A stretch of 7,495 bases of DNA from NCBI GenBank assembly GCA_002348345.1, contig DEAY01000084.1, forward strand, positions 1 to 7,495. The letters run 5' to 3'. The notes beneath the pieces are model-generated. The model saw only the letters and a program-made list of their open reading frames with translations. It was not told the DNA's origin and searched no databases. This document shows positions 1-4,707 of this stretch, piece after piece. Made by a program: the position numbers and the translations under genes. The stretch comes from Verrucomicrobia bacterium UBA2970 (GTDB lineage Bacteria > Verrucomicrobiota > Verrucomicrobiia > Limisphaerales > AAA164-E04). Each line of letters starts with the position of its first letter. The stretch's first letter is position 1.

Positions 1-2629
1 GGGGCACCCAATGTCCCGCCACAATCAGTTCGGGAAATCGATCGTGGTTCAACCGGGCAAAGGTGGCCGATCGTACGAGGCCCAATGCGGTACAGGGGTG
101 GGAGAGAGCGGGGTCGGCGGTGAGGGTTCCCTGCTGGTTGCGGAGCAGATAGGATGGCTGGGGGCGGGGGTAACTTCCGGCCTGGTGAGCGCCGCCGACG
201 AATAGATCCAAGTCCCCGTCGGCATCGAGATCACCCATGGTCAGTGCGCCGAGACTGGTCTTGGAGTTGAGAAAATCGTCTCGACTCTGGCCCGTGACTA
301 CGGAGAATTGTCGAACCGGACTCGCCGAGGAACGGGCGGCTTCATGATTCGTTTGGCCGATCAAAAGCGCTCGGTCGGTGGCCGAGGGTTGCCAGCCCAG
401 GATGCAAGCCTGGTCTTGGGGGACGGGTTTTGCAAACGCACTTGCCTTTTGACGAACGAACTGTTTGCCGCCGGCATTCCGAAACACGCCCATCTTGCCT
501 CCCCGGCCCGCGCTCAGGAAGAGGTCTTCCCAACCATCCCCGTTGAAATCAAACCAGCTGACACCGGGGCCCGGTTCGCTGAGTTTATGCGGAAGGGTGT
601 TTTGGAGTGCCATGTCATCAAAGGGCCGGTCAACGTGTCGATGGGCCAGGAGGCTGGGCTGGTGTTTGAAAAGAGAGGGTGCTTTGGCGGTTGGCGAAAC
701 GTTTTTTTTGGGGGGGGTGGAAGCCGCCTGTGAGATCTCGATCCAGTGATTGGCCATGACGTCAGGCACTTGGGTTCGGGTCCCATCGCGCCAGGTCACC
801 TGGATGGTGGCCAGGCTCTCGGCGGACGCCATGGCGAACACGCGGGTGGGCTCGTCCGAGGAGAGATAACGCCCCCCGGCAATGATTTCCTGGCTTTGAA
901 CGGGCATGCCCGGGGTGGTGACCTCGACGCGGGCTCCGATGCCATGAGAGTCTGGTGAGTATCCCTTCAAGGTGACCCGGAGTCGGGCTTGGTGACTTCG
1001 ATTTCGAAGAATGAGAGGGGGCGCGTTGAGGCAAGTGACGACGATGTCCAGGTCGCCGTCTCCATCCAGGTCGCCCAGAGCCGAGCCGTGGCTGATCTGG
1101 TCCGAGTCAAAATTCCAGGCCATACTGGCGTCGGAGAATCCTAGATCCCCATTGTTTCGAAAGGCGACATTGGGCGTCTTGAGTTCCGGATAACGGTGAC
1201 GGAGTTGCAACTGCGCCGCGGGATCCAGCGATTTCTCCTGGATCTCCTGGTCGATATCTGAAGCGATATCCGTATTCTGGGCATCGCGGCCGTGCCCGGT
1301 GGTGATGAGGAGATCCTCGTATCCATCGAGATCGACATCGAGAAAGATGGGGCACCAAGACCAGTAGGAGGCGTCCACTCTCGCGAAGCGGGCGATCTCG
1401 GAAAACGAGCCGTCGCCGCGATTGAGCAGCAAGGTGTTTCGCGGCGTTTGGGGGCGTCGTTGGTCGGTGTTGCGGTATTGGGAGAAGGCCAGTTCTTCCA
1501 TGACCTGAACATGGCGGTCGGAATGCTTTAGGCTCAACATGTCGCAGACGAAGAAATCGGCATGACCGTCGCGGTTGATGTCGGCGACATCGATACCCAT
1601 CGAGAAAAGGCTGGTTTGCTGGAGGGCGGCCTGAGCAAGCGGTTGAAAGGTCCCCGTGCCGTCATTGATCCAGACGCGGTCGGGTGATTGAAAATCGTTG
1701 CAGACGTAGAGATCCGGGGCTAGGTCCCCGTTGAGGTCCCGGAACATGGCCGAGAGGCCCCAATCGTAGGGGGGTGAAATGGGATTGGCCTGTTCGTCCA
1801 AGAAGAGTCCCTCATCCCAGGCGACCGGATAAAACGAGTTGTCGCCTGTATTCAGGAACAACTGATCCGCTTGTCCGTTCTCCAACACGCCGGATTCGCG
1901 GTCAAAACTGAATCGACCGACCAGGTCGGGGCTGGTTCCTGGGCGCCCCCGATAGGAGACCAGTTCGTATTGCCCCTCTTTGACTCGGACATCGAAGGGG
2001 CTGTCGGGTTCGTCGCGCATCGTTTCGTTTCTGTAGTTGACGACGTAAAGGTCCAGCCAGGCATCCCCATTGATGTCTGCCAAGGTCAATGACGCACTCC
2101 CTCTGGTGTTCTGTAACCCCCACGATTCGGTGGCTTCGGTGAAGCGACCGGTCCCATCGTTCAGGAACAACCGGGTGCCTCGCCGGATCCCGTTGACCAA
2201 CAAATCGACGTCGCGGTCGCCATCGACGTCTGCGAAGGCAGCCCCGGTGGAGGCTTGGTCGGTGCAACCGAGTTGGGGCTGGTCGCTCACCCGGTGAAAG
2301 GTCCAATTCCCCAGATTTCGATAGAGCTGGTTTTCCGATTCGAGGCCGCAAAAATAAAGGTCAGGCCGGTCGTCACCGTCGATATCACCAATGGCAACTC
2401 CCGAACCGTTCAAATAGATTTGGTTGGTGATCGATGTGCTCTGGGCAAGGTCATTGACGAAGCGGATCTGGGAGGTGGCGGGCGCGATGGCGTCGAAGCC
2501 GGGTTGAGGGGCCGATGCCGGGACCCGCAGAGGGAGGATGCGATGCCCCTGAAATGTCCGCCAGGGGAGCTCTTCCCCCCATGCGGCAAGCGCGAGACAA
2601 AAGCCGAGGGTCGTTCCCAAAAAACGCAT
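1..2629 (-). CDS. Long FG-GAP/VCBS repeat protein with internal ASPIC/UnbV domain (CRTAC1 family), 3' end cut by the window
   Basis: The frame is open from an ATG at 2629 to the left edge, giving 876 codons with no stop. The N-terminus (MRFLGTTLGFCLALAAWGEE) looks like a short signal peptide, so export is likely. Nine calcium-loop motifs of the DxDxDGxxD type are visible, starting at residues 82, 134, 185, 298, 350, 431, 520, 694 and 800, with a degenerate tenth near 859. An ASPIC/UnbV domain spans about residues 562-632 (HGIGARVEV, AGGRYLSSDEP, VTWRDGT). A Pro/Lys/Ser linker follows, then a second FG-GAP set opening with LPHKLSEPGPG, a motif I remember from 1,100-residue VCBS/UnbV proteins. 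The missing end is therefore probably some 200-300 residues. FG-GAP repeats usually form beta propellers used in binding, and no catalytic site is seen. The gene starts 6 bases after the upstream paralogue's stop, so co-transcription and coupled translation are likely. No good Shine-Dalgarno sequence is seen. The partner or ligand is unknown. Family assignment is firm; cellular role is not. Confidence 0.93.
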   Translation of the reverse strand, partial: MRFLGTTLGFCLALAAWGEELPWRTFQGHRILPLRVPASAPQPGFDAIAPATSQIRFVNDLAQSTSITNQIYLNGSGVAIGDIDGDDRPDLYFCGLESENQLYRNLGNWTFHRVSDQPQLGCTDQASTGAAFADVDGDRDVDLLVNGIRRGTRLFLNDGTGRFTEATESWGLQNTRGSASLTLADINGDAWLDLYVVNYRNETMRDEPDSPFDVRVKEGQYELVSYRGRPGTSPDLVGRFSFDRESGVLENGQADQLFLNTGDNSFYPVAWDEGLFLDEQANPISPPYDWGLSAMFRDLNGDLAPDLYVCNDFQSPDRVWINDGTGTFQPLAQAALQQTSLFSMGIDVADINRDGHADFFVCDMLSLKHSDRHVQVMEELAFSQYRNTDQRRPQTPRNTLLLNRGDGSFSEIARFARVDASYWSWCPIFLDVDLDGYEDLLITTGHGRDAQNTDIASDIDQEIQEKSLDPAAQLQLRHRYPELKTPNVAFRNNGDLGFSDASMAWNFDSDQISHGSALGDLDGDGDLDIVVTCLNAPPLILRNRSHQARLRVTLKGYSPDSHGIGARVEVTTPGMPVQSQEIIAGGRYLSSDEPTRVFAMASAESLATIQVTWRDGTRTQVPDVMANHWIEISQAASTPPKKNVSPTAKAPSLFKHQPSLLAHRHVDRPFDDMALQNTLPHKLSEPGPGVSWFDFNGDGWEDLFLSAGRGGKMGVFRNAGGKQFVRQKASAFAKPVPQDQACILGWQPSATDRALLIGQTNHEAARSSASPVRQFSVVTGQSRDDFLNSKTSLGALTMGDLDADGDLDLFVGGAHQAGSYPRPQPSYLLRNQQGTLTADPALSHPCTALGLVRSATFARLNHDRFPELIVAGHWVP
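702..717 (-). repeat. C8A8 double homopolymer in the coding strand of the long FG-GAP/UnbV gene
   Basis: On the coding (minus) strand, eight C are followed directly by eight A, encoding part of Thr638, Pro639, Pro640, Lys641, Lys642 and part of Asn643. The tract lies in the linker just after the ASPIC/UnbV domain and before the second FG-GAP set. As given, the lengths keep the frame open to the left edge. Its last seven bases are A AAA AAC in the zero frame, a canonical slippery heptamer pattern. Confidence 0.9.
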
Positions 2630-2635
2630 GGCGAA

Positions 2636-4597
2636 TCAATCGGTCTCGTGGATCGTGATCGTTTCGTTGAGCGGGAGTCCACTCTTTTGAAGCGTTGTCT
2701 TGCCACTGGGCCAGCGTACGGAGATGGAATCGATCTTCGTCGACGAGCCGAGGCCGAAGTAGAGCGGAACGGAGCTCTGTGAGAGGTAACCCGACTTTCC
2801 GTCAACGAATTGAGTGCTGGTTTTTCCTCCCGCACTGAGGCTGACCATGGCACCGATTCCATCGCGATTGGAGCGCCGACCCTGGAGGCGGATCTTGACG
2901 TATCGGACCTGGCGTCGTTCGCTGAGATTGCTCATCAAGACCTGAGGCCTGTCATTGAATTCATTGGTGATGATGTCGAGATCCCCGTCGTGATCGATAT
3001 CCACGATGGCAGAGGAACGGGTGCTCAGGGTGCCCAGGACCGGCTTTTTTCCGGTGACTCCTTGGCATTCGGAGTGCTCTCGATGGGCGCCGTCGCAATC
3101 AAGCGTGAACCAAACTTGTTCGGTTCGTCCATCCCCCCGGGGTTCGACACCCACCAGGAATTCAGCGTCAACGAATTGCTTGCCTTGATCGTTCAGGAGT
3201 ACGGAATTGATCCCGTAGCGGAAGGGGTAGCCCATTCCTCCTGCCACGAAGAGGTCCTCATAACCATCGGCGTTCAAGTCGCCCACTGAGAATCCCCACG
3301 GCCAGTAGGTTTCGGTATTGACCGAGTCAGAGACTTCCTGGAAGGATCCGTTTCCCTCGTTGCGATAGAATGCATTTCCAAAAACATTGTTCCGAGCGCC
3401 CTGGAGATACTCCTCTGTCCATTGGATGGAACAGTAGGCTTCGCTTTTGGTTTTTTCCTTGGACAGATCAAATTGAAGCGCCTCAAGCGTCTGGGTTTGC
3501 GTCATGTCGGAATGCATGTCGGTGACATAGAGGTCGAGGTCCCCGTCGCGATCATAGTCGAAAAACTTAACCCCCATGGCACCCCACGGGGTTTTGGGAA
3601 AGTAGTCTGATGTTTTTTCGACAAACTTTTTGCCCCCTTGATTCTCGTAATAATGGTCGTCCCCCTGCATGTTCACGAGGTAGAGGTCCGGGAAACCGTC
3701 GCCATTGAAGTCGGTGATGGCACAATCGCCGCTCCAACTTCCATCCTGGAGGCCGACGTCCTGGGAAACATCTTGAAAACGATTCCCGCCGAGATTCCGG
3801 TAGAGGATGCTGTATTCGGTGCGTTCGGGGAAGAGGTGTCCCGAGAAGGCGTCTGGGAGGGCGCGGTAGAACCCGCCACGGCCACGCTTGTCGTTGGTGT
3901 AAGTGCCGACGTTCACGAGGAAGAGATCGAGTTTGCCATCTCGATCGTAATCAAGAAAGGCGGCCCCGGAGGAGTGGCCTGAATAGGCAAGTCCGGCCTT
4001 TCGAGTCTGATCGGTAAACCGACCGTTGCCCTGATTTTCAAAGAAGCGGTTGCCTCGTTTGACGGTGGTGACAAAGAGGTCGGGATCGCCGTCGTTGTCG
4101 ACGTCGGCGAAGGCCGCACTCACAACGACGTGGTTCGGTAGTCCCAACCTCGCTTTGGCGGTGATATTCTCGAAGGTGGCGTCCCCCTTGTTGCGCCATA
4201 GTTGGTTGACACCCAGTTGGGTCGTGAAATAGCAATCGAGCCAGCCATCGCCGTCGACATCGGCGAGGGCGATCCCGTTACCGTGGTCGTAGTGCGCAGC
4301 CTTGTAGTTGATACCGGCATCGTCGGCGATGTGATGTCGAAAGAGTATGCCACTTTGATCAATGTGATCGTGAAACTGAAAGTCGTGGAAGGTTTGAATC
4401 GATTTCGCGGCCTCCTGCTGGGCTCGGGCTCGTACGTTGAGTTGGAGGAGCGCAAAATTATGTTCAGGGGAGGTGGTGGCGCCTTGGCAGAGGGCCGAAT
4501 AGACCGAGACCATGGACAGCAGACCCAGGGCGGAATAGAAATGTTTGTGTCGTGAATCGATTTTGAGGGGAAGTATTCTTCGATGTAAAAAACTCAT
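2636..4597 (-). CDS. Exported FG-GAP/VCBS repeat protein with C-terminal ASPIC/UnbV domain (CRTAC1 family), 653 aa, complete
   Basis: The ATG at 4597 is the first possible start because an in-frame TAA (4598-4600) touches it; the stop is TGA at 2636-2638. The N-terminus has a basic region of about 19 residues and then a hydrophobic stretch (about 20-37), fitting a signal peptide or anchor. Cys37 lacks a proper lipobox, so a lipoprotein is unlikely. Seven intact DxDxDGxxD-type loops start at residues 113, 165, 216, 296, 347, 440 and 533, enough for one seven-bladed beta propeller with calcium in the loops. Residues about 578-648 form the ASPIC/UnbV domain (DGIGAMVSLS, GKSGYLSQSS, VRWPSGKTT). 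Segments such as YWPWGFSVGDLNADGYEDLF and NVFGNAFYRN match a planctomycete/verrucomicrobial CRTAC1-like type that I know from memory. Cys501 and Cys511 could form a disulfide. No clear Shine-Dalgarno sequence precedes the start and no convincing promoter is visible in the 50 bases after the terminator. Function is unknown beyond probable extracellular binding. Confidence 0.95.
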   Translation of the reverse strand: MSFLHRRILPLKIDSRHKHFYSALGLLSMVSVYSALCQGATTSPEHNFALLQLNVRARAQQEAAKSIQTFHDFQFHDHIDQSGILFRHHIADDAGINYKAAHYDHGNGIALADVDGDGWLDCYFTTQLGVNQLWRNKGDATFENITAKARLGLPNHVVVSAAFADVDNDGDPDLFVTTVKRGNRFFENQGNGRFTDQTRKAGLAYSGHSSGAAFLDYDRDGKLDLFLVNVGTYTNDKRGRGGFYRALPDAFSGHLFPERTEYSILYRNLGGNRFQDVSQDVGLQDGSWSGDCAITDFNGDGFPDLYLVNMQGDDHYYENQGGKKFVEKTSDYFPKTPWGAMGVKFFDYDRDGDLDLYVTDMHSDMTQTQTLEALQFDLSKEKTKSEAYCSIQWTEEYLQGARNNVFGNAFYRNEGNGSFQEVSDSVNTETYWPWGFSVGDLNADGYEDLFVAGGMGYPFRYGINSVLLNDQGKQFVDAEFLVGVEPRGDGRTEQVWFTLDCDGAHREHSECQGVTGKKPVLGTLSTRSSAIVDIDHDGDLDIITNEFNDRPQVLMSNLSERRQVRYVKIRLQGRRSNRDGIGAMVSLSAGGKTSTQFVDGKSGYLSQSSVPLYFGLGSSTKIDSISVRWPSGKTTLQKSGLPLNETITIHETD

Positions 4598-4651
4598 TTA
4601 AATGGTAATGGGCTCTGATCTGTTTGAGGGGATGGTAGTCTGCTTTAAGAT
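4598..4651 (-). other. Short leader between the terminator and the 653-aa gene; no convincing promoter seen
   Basis: Because a strong terminator lies just upstream, the FG-GAP/UnbV pair would need its own promoter or read-through past the hairpin. I looked for paired -35/-10 hexamers on the minus strand. Candidate -10 elements (TATCTT at 4652-4647 and TACCAT at 4638-4633) have no acceptable -35 partner at about 17 bases. A purine stretch (AGAG at 4618-4615) is too far from the ATG for a normal ribosome binding site. The start signals are therefore unresolved; a promoter overlapping the terminator or non-canonical signals are both possible. Confidence 0.35.
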
Positions 4652-4685
4652 AAAAAAAAAGGCCGGATCCATAAGATCCGGCCTT
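4652..4685 (-). terminator. Strong intrinsic (rho-independent) terminator after the jelly-roll protein gene
   Basis: Read on the minus strand, a perfect 11-bp stem (AAGGCCGGATC paired with GATCCGGCCTT, plus-strand arms 4675-4685 and 4659-4669) closes a 5-base loop at 4670-4674. It runs into a tract of nine T (4652-4660). It lies 22 bases beyond the stop codon at 4708-4710, so it ends transcription of that gene and separates it from the FG-GAP/UnbV pair. In the plus direction there is no comparable T tract, so it should act mainly on minus-strand transcripts. Confidence 0.93.
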
Positions 4686-4707
4686 GTTTGATTGATCAGT
4701 CGTCAGT

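Noticed and set aside
1..2629. Possible frameshifted pseudogene, because only short closed frames are seen on either strand here
   Set aside because: Codon-by-codon reading from the ATG at 2629 is open to the window edge through 876 codons with continuous family similarity, including across the C8A8 tract. It is simply cut by the window.
2616..2629. T6 run at codons 2-4 of the long UnbV gene as a phase-variation switch
   Set aside because: Six bases is too short to stand out at this composition and there is no second frame that would give an alternative product.
2255..2782. Plus-strand open frame spanning the junction of the two UnbV genes
   Set aside because: Overlaps both well-supported minus-strand genes and shows no domain or start signal.
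4659..4685. Inverted repeat as a mobile-element end or operator
   Set aside because: The perfect stem followed by nine T just after a stop codon is fully explained as an intrinsic terminator; there is no transposase and no target duplication.
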